Part shown: in pieces, positions 43,256 through 51,442 of the stretch
How positions within the stretch are numbered: position 1 is the first letter of the stretch
Layout: each line of letters starts with the position of its first letter
Assembly: GCF_900005615.1 (NCBI RefSeq)
Contig: NZ_LN832562.1
Span: 434,001 to 498,000 of the forward strand
Reading direction: 5' to 3'
Length of the DNA stretch: 64,000 nt
DNA from: Paracoccus aminovorans
GTDB taxonomy: Bacteria > Pseudomonadota > Alphaproteobacteria > Rhodobacterales > Rhodobacteraceae
The notes under the pieces: model-generated
Databases searched by the model: none
The model's input: only the letters and a program-made list of their open reading frames with translations
Told to the model about the DNA's origin: nothing
Position numbers and translations under genes: made by a program

Positions 43256-44539
43256 TTACCCGACCGCGACCAGCGCGATGCGGTGCTGGATGTTGTTGGC
43301 ATAGCCGCGCGGGTTCCAGACCGGCGACAGCGGCGGCTGGCCGATGCCGTCCTGATCGACCGCCCGCGCCCAGACCTCGTAATAGCCGTGCTGGGGCGGG
43401 GTCACCTTGGCCCGCCAGCGCTGCCAGGCAAAGCGGTTCGCCGCCGGTTCCAGCTCGGCCTCCTGCCAGGTCTGGCCGAAGTCCAGCGAATACTGGACCG
43501 ATGCCACGTCGCCCTTGCCGCACCAGGCATGACCCCGGACCTCGACCTCTTCGCCCGCCTTCACCTCGGCCCCGGTCTCGGGGAAGGTGACGATGGATTT
43601 CACCGGCATTTCCTTCAGCACCACCATATCCTCTTCGGGGACTTCGGTGCCGGGCGCGACCGGATAGGCGGGGATGCGATAGGAATCGCCGGTCATCTTG
43701 GCGCCGTCATGCTCCTTGTCGCGGATCCAGATCCGGTTGAGGTATTTCTGCGAGGCCGAGGCCGGATAGCCCGGCACGATCAGCCGCAGCGGGAAGCCAT
43801 GCAGCGCCGACAAGGGTTCGCCGTTCATCGCCCAGACGATGATCGCATCCCCCTCCATCGCCTTCTCGATCGGCACCCCGCGCGAGATGACCTCCTTCTC
43901 TTCGTCGCCGCTCAGATGCACGTCGTTGCCGTAATGGCCGGTATAGACGGCGGTGTCCTTGACGCCCGCCTCTTTTAGCACATCGGCCAGCCGCACCCCG
44001 GTCCATTCCGGACAGCCGACCGCGCCGAAAGTCCATTGGTTGCCCGAGGTTCCGGGCTGGAAGAAGGCGCGCCCATTGCCGCCGCATTCGATCACCAGCC
44101 TGCGGGTGACGTTTTCGAAGCGCGATTTCAGGTCGTCGATGGACAGTTCCAGCGGCGTTTCGACCTCGCCGTCGATGGTCAGCACCCAGCCTTCGGCGTT
44201 CTGGTCAAGCGCGGTCTGAGGGACGAGTCCGTTCATGCGGACGAACAGCCGTTCATAGGGCGTCACGTCGTCATCCAGCAGGTGAACCGGGGTTTCCACG
44301 TTCAGCGGACGGTCGCCCAGCACCATCAACCCCTTCTTGCCCGACATCAGGTCGAGGCCGGTGTCCTGCGCCAGCGCGACGGGTACGAAGCCGGCGGACA
44401 GGTTGCGCTCGAAAGGCACGGCCATGCCCAGCATCGCGCCAAGCGCGGACAGGCCGGTCGTTTTCAGAAAGTTGCGCCGCGATCCGCTCGGGGCTTCGGC
44501 ATCACGCTGGATCGAGGTGGAATCGGTCTGATCGGACAT
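43256..44539 (-). CDS. Tat-exported molybdenum sulfite dehydrogenase (SorA/SoxC family)
   Basis: A 427-residue precursor with a twin-arginine signal (SRRNFLKTTGLSALGAMLG). The molybdopterin domain holds the molybdenum-ligating cysteine C152 in RLVIECGGNGRAFF. The segments GCPEWTGVRLADVLKEAG, VWAMNGEPLSALHGFPLRLI and VPGYPASASQKYLNRIWI follow, then a dimerisation domain (GHAWCGKGDVASVQYSLDFG). The ATG at 44537-44539 follows GGAGGA. SoxC is a close relative, but the partner here is a small monohaem cytochrome and no other sox genes are present, which favours sulfite dehydrogenase. In this genome it is well suited to oxidise sulfite released by Xsc, though the two loci are 22 kb apart. Confidence 0.85.
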   Translation of the reverse strand: MSDQTDSTSIQRDAEAPSGSRRNFLKTTGLSALGAMLGMAVPFERNLSAGFVPVALAQDTGLDLMSGKKGLMVLGDRPLNVETPVHLLDDDVTPYERLFVRMNGLVPQTALDQNAEGWVLTIDGEVETPLELSIDDLKSRFENVTRRLVIECGGNGRAFFQPGTSGNQWTFGAVGCPEWTGVRLADVLKEAGVKDTAVYTGHYGNDVHLSGDEEKEVISRGVPIEKAMEGDAIIVWAMNGEPLSALHGFPLRLIVPGYPASASQKYLNRIWIRDKEHDGAKMTGDSYRIPAYPVAPGTEVPEEDMVVLKEMPVKSIVTFPETGAEVKAGEEVEVRGHAWCGKGDVASVQYSLDFGQTWQEAELEPAANRFAWQRWRAKVTPPQHGYYEVWARAVDQDGIGQPPLSPVWNPRGYANNIQHRIALVAVG

Positions 44540-44668
44540 GGGTTTCCTCCGTAGCTTGGTGCGCTTCCCGCGCAACTGGCCTGCCGCAAAGGCCTCCCTG
44601 CTCCGGATGCCCTGCCGCTTCGTGTCGAGAGAGCATTGCCCATCGACAAAGGCTTGGCAACACTAACC

Positions 44669-44692
44669 CGTTGTATTTATTTGAACACAACG
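44669..44692. promoter_or_regulatory. Inverted repeat CGTTGT-N12-ACAACG upstream of the sulfite dehydrogenase genes
   Basis: A perfect 6-bp dyad with an AT-rich 12-bp centre, about 130 bp upstream of the molybdoenzyme start. It is likely a promoter/operator zone because the surroundings are otherwise GC-rich. The regulator is unknown. Confidence 0.4.
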
Positions 44693-44769
44693 AATGGTTG
44701 GGCGCGTTCCGCCCCGCGCGACACGAGAGTCAGCGCTGCTCTCGCCAAGCGGCGATGTCAAGCAAGCCC

Positions 44770-44985
44770 CTACCCTGGATAGGTCACGCCTGCCGCAGAG
44801 ATGCGCGAGAAGGCTGCCGGGAAATCGATGTCGGCCGCCCAGGCATGGGTGTCGAAAATCTTGACCGGATAGACGAGCCGGATGCCGTTTGCGACATGTC
44901 GCAGGACCATCGTCTGCATCACGACCAACGGCGGTGCCGACCGCAGCCGAATTGGCTTTTGACGATCAAGATCCCCGTCTTGCAT
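44770..44985 (-). CDS. Short ORF, probable C-terminal remnant of an unidentified gene
   Basis: A 71-codon frame ending VKIFDTHAWAADIDFPAAFS with RISAAGVTYPG. The composition of its last 45 residues looks protein-like, but the start has no ribosome site and upstream sequence gives no continuation. I do not recognise the family. It may be the tail of a gene lost when the VgrG cassette or sulfite genes arrived. The rest of the interval 44540-45072 shows nothing else. Confidence 0.25.
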   Translation of the reverse strand: MQDGDLDRQKPIRLRSAPPLVVMQTMVLRHVANGIRLVYPVKIFDTHAWAADIDFPAAFSRISAAGVTYPG

Positions 44986-45072
44986 CTTCTGCTCTGCCTG
45001 ATCGACGGCAAAACCATGGACGGACTCGCCATCGACAGTTTCCTCGCTACGAACCCAAGTCGATGTCGACCG

Positions 45073-45678
45073 CTACGATGATCTACGTTCACGGTCTGCC
45101 ATGCGGCCGTTCCTCAAGGGCAGGTCGATCCAGACGCTGATCCGCCTCCTGCGGCCGAAGCCGCTGTCGTCCTCGCCGGTCATCACCTCGCCGAAATCGA
45201 GGGAGTCGCCATCGACGCCGTAGTTCCCGGGCCCCCATGACCGCGCCAGCAGGCGGCCGTAATCCGCGACAATGGCCACGCGTCCGGGAACGATCCGGGC
45301 GCAATAGACACCGATTGCAAGCCGGTCGCGATCCTGGGGGACATAGCCCAGCCAGAGGCGCTCGAACCGCGTGAACATGCTCGCTGCGTCGAAATCCTTG
45401 ACCGGCTGCGGGCTTGCGAACCATTCCAGCCCCTCGGGCAGGGCTGTGCGGAATTCCAGGCCGGGAAAGTCCGGCAGCGCCAGCGCCCGATCCGAGAACG
45501 CGGGTTTGCTGCGCGTCAACGCGCTCGTGCCCGAATTGTCCTGTGCCATGGCCATTCTTCCGGCCAATAGCAGCAATACCGCAGCGGAACCGGCCGAAGC
45601 CAGCAAAGCCCGGCGATCCCATAAGGCGTTCCGTCCATCCTTGATCCGGCCGTAACCCTGTCGCCCGGCCCGCCGCAC
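45073..45678 (-). CDS. Exported protein of unknown function at the end of the VgrG cassette
   Basis: A frame of 201 codons from a GTG at 45676-45678. An N-terminal signal-like stretch (RALLASAGSAAVLLLLAGRM, then AMAQDN) is followed by about 150 residues with no family I recognise (ALPDFPGLEFRTALPEGLEW, RFERLWLGYVPQDRDRLAIG and VYCARIVPGRVAIVADYG). The start is uncertain. It follows the 150-residue exported protein by 16 bp and looks like the last member of the minus-strand vgrG operon. Position and periplasmic targeting make it an immunity or accessory candidate; this is inference. Confidence 0.6.
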   Translation of the reverse strand: MRRAGRQGYGRIKDGRNALWDRRALLASAGSAAVLLLLAGRMAMAQDNSGTSALTRSKPAFSDRALALPDFPGLEFRTALPEGLEWFASPQPVKDFDAASMFTRFERLWLGYVPQDRDRLAIGVYCARIVPGRVAIVADYGRLLARSWGPGNYGVDGDSLDFGEVMTGEDDSGFGRRRRISVWIDLPLRNGRMADRERRSS

Positions 45679-45694
45679 CCTTTCGGCCGGTGCG

Positions 45695-46147
45695 TCAGAA
45701 AAAATCCGTCACCAGCGCGAACAGCCGGCCCGAAGACAGGCGCAAGAGATAGACGTTCTTGCGCAGCTCGCGGCTGAACCCGCCGGCAAACCCCAGCTCC
45801 GCCGGATCGAGACCGGCAAAGACTTCGGGATCGAGTTCCGCCAGAAGATGCAACGGCGCCTCGGCTTCCTCGCTTGCCGGAGAGAACCGCCAATCCCCGG
45901 GGGCGGCGGCCGGGTCGATCTCGACCAGCGCCACAAGGTCGCTGGAATAGGCCGACTTGTCGCAAAACGCCGGGCCGACGATCCGGGGAGCCTGCCCCAG
46001 CACGGCCGCCAGCGCGGTCTCGATCACCGCCAGGTTCGCGGCGGCACATTCGGTCCGGGTCATGGTCGACCCCCTTTCTGCTGTCGAGAGAACGGGAAAA
46101 AGCGCTGCCGCCACCAGAACGGCCGCGCAGGGCAGAAGCCACCTCAT
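45695..46147 (-). CDS. Exported small protein, candidate periplasmic immunity factor
   Basis: A 150-residue precursor with a clear signal peptide (MRWLLPCAAVLVAAALFPVL, then STAERG) and a small acidic mature domain containing two cysteines (ECAAANLAVIE and PAFCDKSAYSSDLVALVEID), which could pair in the periplasm. The start overlaps the stop of the candidate effector gene (ATGA at 46144-46147), the tight coupling expected for an effector-immunity pair. No family recognised. If immunity, it would protect against an effector acting in the periplasm or envelope. Confidence 0.65.
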   Translation of the reverse strand: MRWLLPCAAVLVAAALFPVLSTAERGSTMTRTECAAANLAVIETALAAVLGQAPRIVGPAFCDKSAYSSDLVALVEIDPAAAPGDWRFSPASEEAEAPLHLLAELDPEVFAGLDPAELGFAGGFSRELRKNVYLLRLSSGRLFALVTDFF

Positions 46148-47067
46148 CGCACCGTTCCCTCGGATCGGACGCCGGGTTGCGGTACCGGGTCGGGCAGGTT
46201 CGAGCCTATCCGCACCCAATGCACAGAGCCGGCCCCCACCATGTCGAAATTCTTCGCATCGCCGGATTCGACCAGCGCGCCCATTAACGCATCGTTCACG
46301 ATGTAGGAATCCGTCTTGCCGTCATACCCCTTGCCGCGCCGGAAATAGGGCTGGGTGCCGTTCGGCAGGGTCAGGCCCTGGATCGCATCCATCTTGTCGT
46401 CGTCCAGAAGGATCGACAGCGGGCTTTCCGGCACCGCGGTTTCCTTGCCCTGTTTCGTGACCCCGTTGCTTTCCACATCCCAGTTGTAGCGGTCGTAGAT
46501 GAAGATGCGATAGAAAATGGTGATGACCTTGCCCTGGCGCACCGCATAGCCGCCGCAGGCCATCAGGAAGGATCCGACGGCATAGAACCATTTCGATCCG
46601 GTCTCGGCGGTGACGCCGAACCAGTTGGTGCCGGCATTGACGCTGGAGCCGGTATTGCGCGCCAGGTAGCGCTTGATGGTGGCGGTGCCGCCCTGCATGT
46701 CCTGATGGACCAGTTCCACGAATTTCTCCGGCAGGGTGGTGGCGACGGATTTTCCGGGCGCGTTCAGCGACCCCATCATCTCGTCGACCTCGGGGGCCGA
46801 GAAGGACCGGTCCTTGCCGCCCCCGTCCAGGAAATGGCTCATGTTCTGCCCGGCCTGGCCCTTGGTCGGGTGGTTGCGGCCGAAGAAGCCGCCCAGCGTC
46901 CCCACCCATTCCTTGCCCGCCTCGCGCAGCGCCTTGCGGTCGTCGGCCGACATGCCCTTGGGCACATAGTCGCTGACCGGGGTGTCGCCGTTGTCGGCGG
47001 GCTTCGGGGGGCGCGGTATGCTGGCTTGCGAGCCGGCGATCACGTCAAGACCAACGCTCAGTGCCAT
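46144..47067 (-). CDS. Candidate VgrG-linked effector (unrecognised, 307 residues)
   Basis: A 307-residue protein starting 7 bp after vgrG and without a signal peptide, as expected for cargo loaded in the cytoplasm. The N-terminal part is Pro/Gly/Asp-rich (PRPPKPADNGDTPVSDYVPK). The middle has ADDRKALREAGKEWVGTLGG and HPTKGQAGQNMSHFLDGGGK. The C-terminal half has WFYAVGSFLMACGGYAVRQG, FYRIFIYDRYNWDVESNG and IVNDALMGALVESGDAKNFD. The YDRYNWD element recalls a C-terminal domain of polymorphic-type effectors (DUF6402-like, from memory and unverified). The toxic activity, if any, is unknown. The next gene, overlapping by 4 bp, encodes a signal-peptide protein that would suit as immunity. Confidence 0.55.
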   Translation of the reverse strand: MALSVGLDVIAGSQASIPRPPKPADNGDTPVSDYVPKGMSADDRKALREAGKEWVGTLGGFFGRNHPTKGQAGQNMSHFLDGGGKDRSFSAPEVDEMMGSLNAPGKSVATTLPEKFVELVHQDMQGGTATIKRYLARNTGSSVNAGTNWFGVTAETGSKWFYAVGSFLMACGGYAVRQGKVITIFYRIFIYDRYNWDVESNGVTKQGKETAVPESPLSILLDDDKMDAIQGLTLPNGTQPYFRRGKGYDGKTDSYIVNDALMGALVESGDAKNFDMVGAGSVHWVRIGSNLPDPVPQPGVRSEGTVR

Positions 47068-47074
47068 GGCGACC

Positions 47075-49162
47075 TCAGTTCTGCTCGATCCGGTCCGCCT
47101 TCAGGCGGATCGTCCTGGCGGTCATTTCGATGGTGCCGTCCGCCTTCAGCCGGATGGCGCTGTCTCCGCAGACGATGTCGATCCTGTCGCCGGCCTCATG
47201 GGCCATGTTGTCGGCGGTGGCGAACAGCATCGAGCCGCCCGAGTTCATCTGAAGCACCTTGCCCGCATGCAGCGTCTTGGCCTGTCCGACGACCTCCTGC
47301 GACGACACGCCGATCATGCTCATGCGGGACATGCCCACTTCCTCGACCAGGAAGGTCTCGGCCCGCAGGGTCAGGCCGCCGGATTCCAGGGCCGAATTCA
47401 TCGCCTTGAGGCTGGTCTTGAGCGAATCGAAATGCGGTTCCTCGTTGTCGGGGATGGCGCGAAAGCCGAAGCCGCTGTGCCCCGCGCTTCCGGCGCTGAT
47501 GACCGAGCCCTTGGCCGAGGCGATCTCGATGGTTCCGCCCGCCTCGAGAACCGAGTTGCCGCCGACGCGGGTGAATCTCTCGGCGCGGATGTCACTGAAG
47601 GCGCTGCGCGCGACCGAGGACAGGCAGTCCCGCTTGACGACGCTGTGAAAATCTCTCTGGGCGTGCAGCATGATCTCCTCCTCGCCCTGCTCATCCTCGA
47701 ATCGCAGCTCGTTGAAGCCGCGCCCGGTGCCCTTGCCGTCATGCGTTTTGGTCCGGAAGGTCGAGCGGGTCTTGTGCTTGGGCAGCTCATACGGCACGCC
47801 ATTCCTGCCATTGAAGACGTTCCCCGTGACCAGCGGCTTGTCCGGATCGCCTTCGAGGAACTCGACGACGACCTCCATGCCGATCCTGGGGATGACCATG
47901 CCGCCCCAGCCGGCGCCGGCCCAGTTCTGCGATACCCGGCAGCGCATCGAATGCGCCCCCGACAGGTCCCAGTGGAACCGCACCAGGATGCGGCCGAACG
48001 CGTCGCAGTCGATCTCGCCCTCGCCCACCACCATCGCCGTCTGCGGGCCGTGCACCACCGGCACCGCTGTCCGCCGCGGCGGCACCATCGGCGCCGTGTC
48101 CGGCATCAACGCGTAGGACCCGGTGAAGGCATAGCCGTCGCTGCCCTGGCCGCCCGAGCCATAAGCCTCGCTGACGAAATGATGGCTGGCCGAGAGGCAC
48201 AGATAGGTCTCGCCCGTCCCCGGCACCGGATCGCCCGACAGCGTCACCCGACGCCCCGCCCGCAAGCTGGCGCAGTCGCCCACCGCGCGGTTCCTGCGAT
48301 CCGCCCCGCGCTCCTGCGACGTCCGCAGCCCGGCCACGATCTTGCCCACATCCTGCGCGAGGTAATCTCCAGGATAATCAAAGCTCTCGATGGCGCCTTG
48401 CGCATGGGCGGCGTCGCCCAGGCGGTCGGCCTCCATCGCCGCGTCGGGGGTCTTGAAATTGTAGTCGGTCAGCCGGATGGCGCCGGTGGTCAGGTTGCGC
48501 TCGGGCGACCAGTCCCAGAAATGCTCGCCCTCCGCCTGGTGGTGGCCGTCGTAGGACTTGTAGGGCCGGGCGCCGATGGTCTCATGCGCCAGCACGTCGT
48601 CGGTCAGGACCAAGGTGTGCGAGCCCATGGCGTGGCGGAAATGGAAGCTGATGCCCGCCCGCTCCATCTGCCGGCGGGCGAAATCGAGGTCGGATTCGCG
48701 GTATTGCACGGTGTATTCGAGGCTCGGGTAGTCCTGCGACAGCTGGAACTCGACCGCCGGGTCGCCGAGCTGGGCATAGTCGGCAAGCAGTTCGGTCAGG
48801 ATCTGGATGACGGTTTTGTCGTGGAATATCCGCTGGTTGCGGCGGCGGGAGGCGAGCCAGAACCAGGGCCGCAGGGTCAGGTCGTAGCGGTGGCCGTTCT
48901 CGCCCACGCCGGCCCATCGCGCCTGGGTGACGATGCCGTCGAAGGGCTGGGGGCCGTCGCGGGTCTCGATCTCGACGGTGGCGTGGGTGCCGATGAGCTG
49001 GTCGAAGTCGAGGTCTGGGCGGGTGGCGAGCGCCTCGACGCGGTATTCGAACAGCTCGTTCAGGTGATCGCTGCCGTCGAAACGCAGCAGCGCCAGCGTG
49101 TCCGGGCCGAGGGCCGTGGTGAGGCGCCCGAGACGCTCGGACTGGCGCAGGGGGGCGTTCAT
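47075..49162 (-). CDS. vgrG: Type VI secretion tip protein VgrG (orphan)
   Basis: A 695-residue VgrG. The gp27-like N-terminus (FDGSDHLNELFEYRVEALAT, VEIETRDGPQPFDGIVTQAR, LTLRPWFWLASRRRNQRIFH, YPSLEYTVQYRESDLDFARR) leads to the gp5-like OB region (DCDAFGRILVRFHWD, SMRCRVSQNWAGAGWGGMVI, then EVVVEFLEGDPDKPLVTG). A C-terminal beta-helix of short repeats ends IRLKADGTIEMTARTIRLKA. The ATG at 49160-49162 follows GGAGG. No extra C-terminal effector domain is fused. No sheath, baseplate or ClpV gene is in the window, so it depends on a T6SS elsewhere. It probably delivers the 307-residue protein encoded next. Confidence 0.93.
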   Translation of the reverse strand: MNAPLRQSERLGRLTTALGPDTLALLRFDGSDHLNELFEYRVEALATRPDLDFDQLIGTHATVEIETRDGPQPFDGIVTQARWAGVGENGHRYDLTLRPWFWLASRRRNQRIFHDKTVIQILTELLADYAQLGDPAVEFQLSQDYPSLEYTVQYRESDLDFARRQMERAGISFHFRHAMGSHTLVLTDDVLAHETIGARPYKSYDGHHQAEGEHFWDWSPERNLTTGAIRLTDYNFKTPDAAMEADRLGDAAHAQGAIESFDYPGDYLAQDVGKIVAGLRTSQERGADRRNRAVGDCASLRAGRRVTLSGDPVPGTGETYLCLSASHHFVSEAYGSGGQGSDGYAFTGSYALMPDTAPMVPPRRTAVPVVHGPQTAMVVGEGEIDCDAFGRILVRFHWDLSGAHSMRCRVSQNWAGAGWGGMVIPRIGMEVVVEFLEGDPDKPLVTGNVFNGRNGVPYELPKHKTRSTFRTKTHDGKGTGRGFNELRFEDEQGEEEIMLHAQRDFHSVVKRDCLSSVARSAFSDIRAERFTRVGGNSVLEAGGTIEIASAKGSVISAGSAGHSGFGFRAIPDNEEPHFDSLKTSLKAMNSALESGGLTLRAETFLVEEVGMSRMSMIGVSSQEVVGQAKTLHAGKVLQMNSGGSMLFATADNMAHEAGDRIDIVCGDSAIRLKADGTIEMTARTIRLKADRIEQN

Positions 49163-50014
49163 GAAAAAGGCCTCCGGGGGGAATGGATCAAGAAAATCTG
49201 CGGGGAGTGTGCATGACCGGAACGGTGATGCCAAGACTGCAAGATTACCAAGCCCGCAAGATGGCGCGCGCGGTCACCAGCCGGTCACCAGAACCGGATT
49301 CGACCAGATTGCACGATCTTCGACGCCTTCGCTCGGTGCTGCCAATGCGCCCCGACGCAGCCCGATTTCCAGGCGAAGCGCCGCCGCGCCTGCGGTGTTC
49401 TTTGGCCGTCGGTCTTTGGAAGTTCGTCAGGCGCATCTCACAGCGCCGGCTATCCATCCGTAGCTTGCCATGGTTCCTGGGAAAGAACGGCGGCAGCGGC
49501 TGCATCCGCTCGTCGGTCAGCCAGAAAAGACCAATGGCTCGCTTGAAGCAGTCAGCCGCGCGCCATGAAAGAACCCTGTGCCTTGCCGTTGAGTCCGGGC
49601 ATCCGGTGGATCGAATCGATGATGGGTCTGCCTGGTTGTGAAGTTCGGATCGCTGTTCCGCTGTCCTGACGGCTTGCATGGTCGTAGCGCTGGCGTGACG
49701 AACTGGTCCCTGCAAAGCCGCCTTCCAGTCCGCAGAACGGATCAAACCATCAAAACCTAGACGCCCTTTCGATGAAGAGTGCGCCGGCTCACCGCCTCTG
49801 GCGAGCGCCGCGCGCCAGAGAAACCAATAAAGAATCGATCCATAATCATTTTGACACTGAAGCAATGGGCCAGCCCCCCGCCGCTCGGGCGAGCGTGATT
49901 GGCCTCGGGCGGCCTTATCGATTATGACATGTTCCAAAGGCCTGGGCCCCGTGGTCAAAAAGGCTCGCGATCCCATCCCGGAGAAACGTCCGGACAGCAT
50001 TTTCGAGGCCGGCA
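49163..50014. other. Divergent interval with an IS5-type transposase scrap
   Basis: 852 bp between divergent vgrG and the motor-like operon. About 49440-49550 on the minus strand encodes GLFWLTDERMQPLPPFFPRN then HGKLRMDSRRC, the N-terminus of an IS5/IS427-group transposase that breaks off after about 35 residues. Nearer the operon, TTGACA at about 49853 and a perfect CGCTCG-GG-CGAGCG hairpin (49882-49895) are promoter-region candidates. Nothing else is recognised; the interval looks like a recombination scar. Confidence 0.6.
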
Positions 50015-51442
50015 TTGATCTCACGTCTGAAGTCCCTGTTCCGCTCTGATTCCTTCGTGCCCACGCTGGCGGTCTTTCCCGACATCGACGCCGATGCCAT
50101 TGCGCGCGACCTGAACCTGGCCGCCAAGGGACGCGACCGCGGGGCGCAGGACCAGCCGCCGCCGGACCAGGCCGGGCCGGACCATATCGAGACCGGCATC
50201 ATCGCCCGCGTCGAGGAATTGCGGCGCAAGGGGTTGGAAAACTACGAAAACAACCGCCGAGTCTACAATGAGCGGCTGGCACGCTCGGGCCAGGCCTCGA
50301 AGGACGTGGACATCGCCGCGGGCTCGGCCCGGAACGATTTCGGGGCGCTCGTGCAGCTCTGGCGCTCGCGGATCGTGGCGTCGCGCGAGCGGCTGAACGA
50401 AAGCTATCGCTGGCGCAACCGCTTCCGCGAAATCCATCGGCTGGAGCGGCCGGCGCAGGACTTCGCCGGCTGGGGCAATGTCGTCGCCACGGCGCTGATC
50501 CTGATCGTCCTGGAAGCGGGGATGAACAGCTATCTCTTCTCGAAAGGCAATGAATTCGGGCTGTTGGGCGGACTTCTTGTCGCGGTGATCGTGTCGCTGG
50601 TGAACGTGGGGTTCTCGGTCCTGCTGGGCTATCTGGCGCGCTACATGCGGCTGCGCAACCTGCTGCTGAAGCTGCTGGGCTTCCTGGCGCTGCCGCTTTG
50701 GATGGGCTTTGCCGCGGCGATCAACCTGATGGTCGCGCATTTCCGCGACGGGCTCGAGGCCGGACTGGAATGGCAGGCGGCGGCCGAGGCGGCGGTGCCC
50801 GGTCTGCTGGCGGCGCCGTTGCGGCTGGCGACCATCGAATCCTGGCTGCTGGCCGGGCTGGGGCTGCTGATCTCGATCCTGGCCTTCCGCAAGGGCTGGC
50901 ACACCGACGACCCCTATCCCGGCTACGGCCCGGTCGAGCGCGACCTGGAACAGGCCCGGCTGCGCTATGAATCCGAGCTGGACGAGGCGCTGCGCGATCT
51001 TCAGGCCCGCCGCGACGAGGCCATCGACGCGCTGCAGGACGCCAACGACCAGGTTCGCGACGCCATCACCGAGGCGGTCGATGCGCTTTTCGGGCAAAGC
51101 AGCCTGGGCGCGCATCTGCAGGCCTTTACCGAGCAATGCGACATGAAGGCGGCGCATCTGCTGGCGATCTATCGCGATGCCAACATGGCCGCGCGCAACG
51201 CGCCGGCGCCTGCTGGCTTCAAGACCGCCTTTCGCTTTCCCGAGTTCCGCGCCGAGCCGGTGGACCAGTCCCGCCGCCAGCTGGCCGAGGCCGAGGCCGA
51301 GAAGGTCAGGACCACCGTCGACGCCGCGATCCGCGCCATCTTCGAGGAGTTCGAGCGCGCGCGGCAGGTGTTCAGCGTCACCGACGATGTCGAGATCGGC
51401 GGCGCCAAGCCGGCCCCCGCCCCGGCGCAAGGGGCGGCCTAG
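50015..51442 (+). CDS. Polytopic coiled-coil membrane protein, first gene of the motor-like operon
   Basis: A 475-residue protein with no family I recognise. The start is a TTG at 50015 preceded by GAGG at 50004-50007; no in-frame ATG is nearby. Residues about 55-140 are helical and charged. Four membrane helices follow (about 154-175, 182-208, 215-242, 275-293), then a long charged coiled coil (about 312-370, YESELDEALRDLQARRDEAI and further heptads) and a helical C-terminus to about 460. The downstream gene begins at the base after its stop. A scaffold or sensor that contacts the stator-like subunits is a reasonable guess; no enzymatic motif is visible. Confidence 0.8.
   Translation: MISRLKSLFRSDSFVPTLAVFPDIDADAIARDLNLAAKGRDRGAQDQPPPDQAGPDHIETGIIARVEELRRKGLENYENNRRVYNERLARSGQASKDVDIAAGSARNDFGALVQLWRSRIVASRERLNESYRWRNRFREIHRLERPAQDFAGWGNVVATALILIVLEAGMNSYLFSKGNEFGLLGGLLVAVIVSLVNVGFSVLLGYLARYMRLRNLLLKLLGFLALPLWMGFAAAINLMVAHFRDGLEAGLEWQAAAEAAVPGLLAAPLRLATIESWLLAGLGLLISILAFRKGWHTDDPYPGYGPVERDLEQARLRYESELDEALRDLQARRDEAIDALQDANDQVRDAITEAVDALFGQSSLGAHLQAFTEQCDMKAAHLLAIYRDANMAARNAPAPAGFKTAFRFPEFRAEPVDQSRRQLAEAEAEKVRTTVDAAIRAIFEEFERARQVFSVTDDVEIGGAKPAPAPAQGAA

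Noticed and set aside
43256-44539. Assignment as SoxC of a thiosulfate-oxidising Sox system
   Set aside because: The adjacent cytochrome is small and monohaem rather than dihaem SoxD, and no soxXYZAB genes are present in the window.
49245-50024. A 259-codon minus-strand frame between vgrG and the motor operon
   Set aside because: Apart from the IS5-type scrap inside it, the translation has no recognisable feature and its start lies within the motor operon start.
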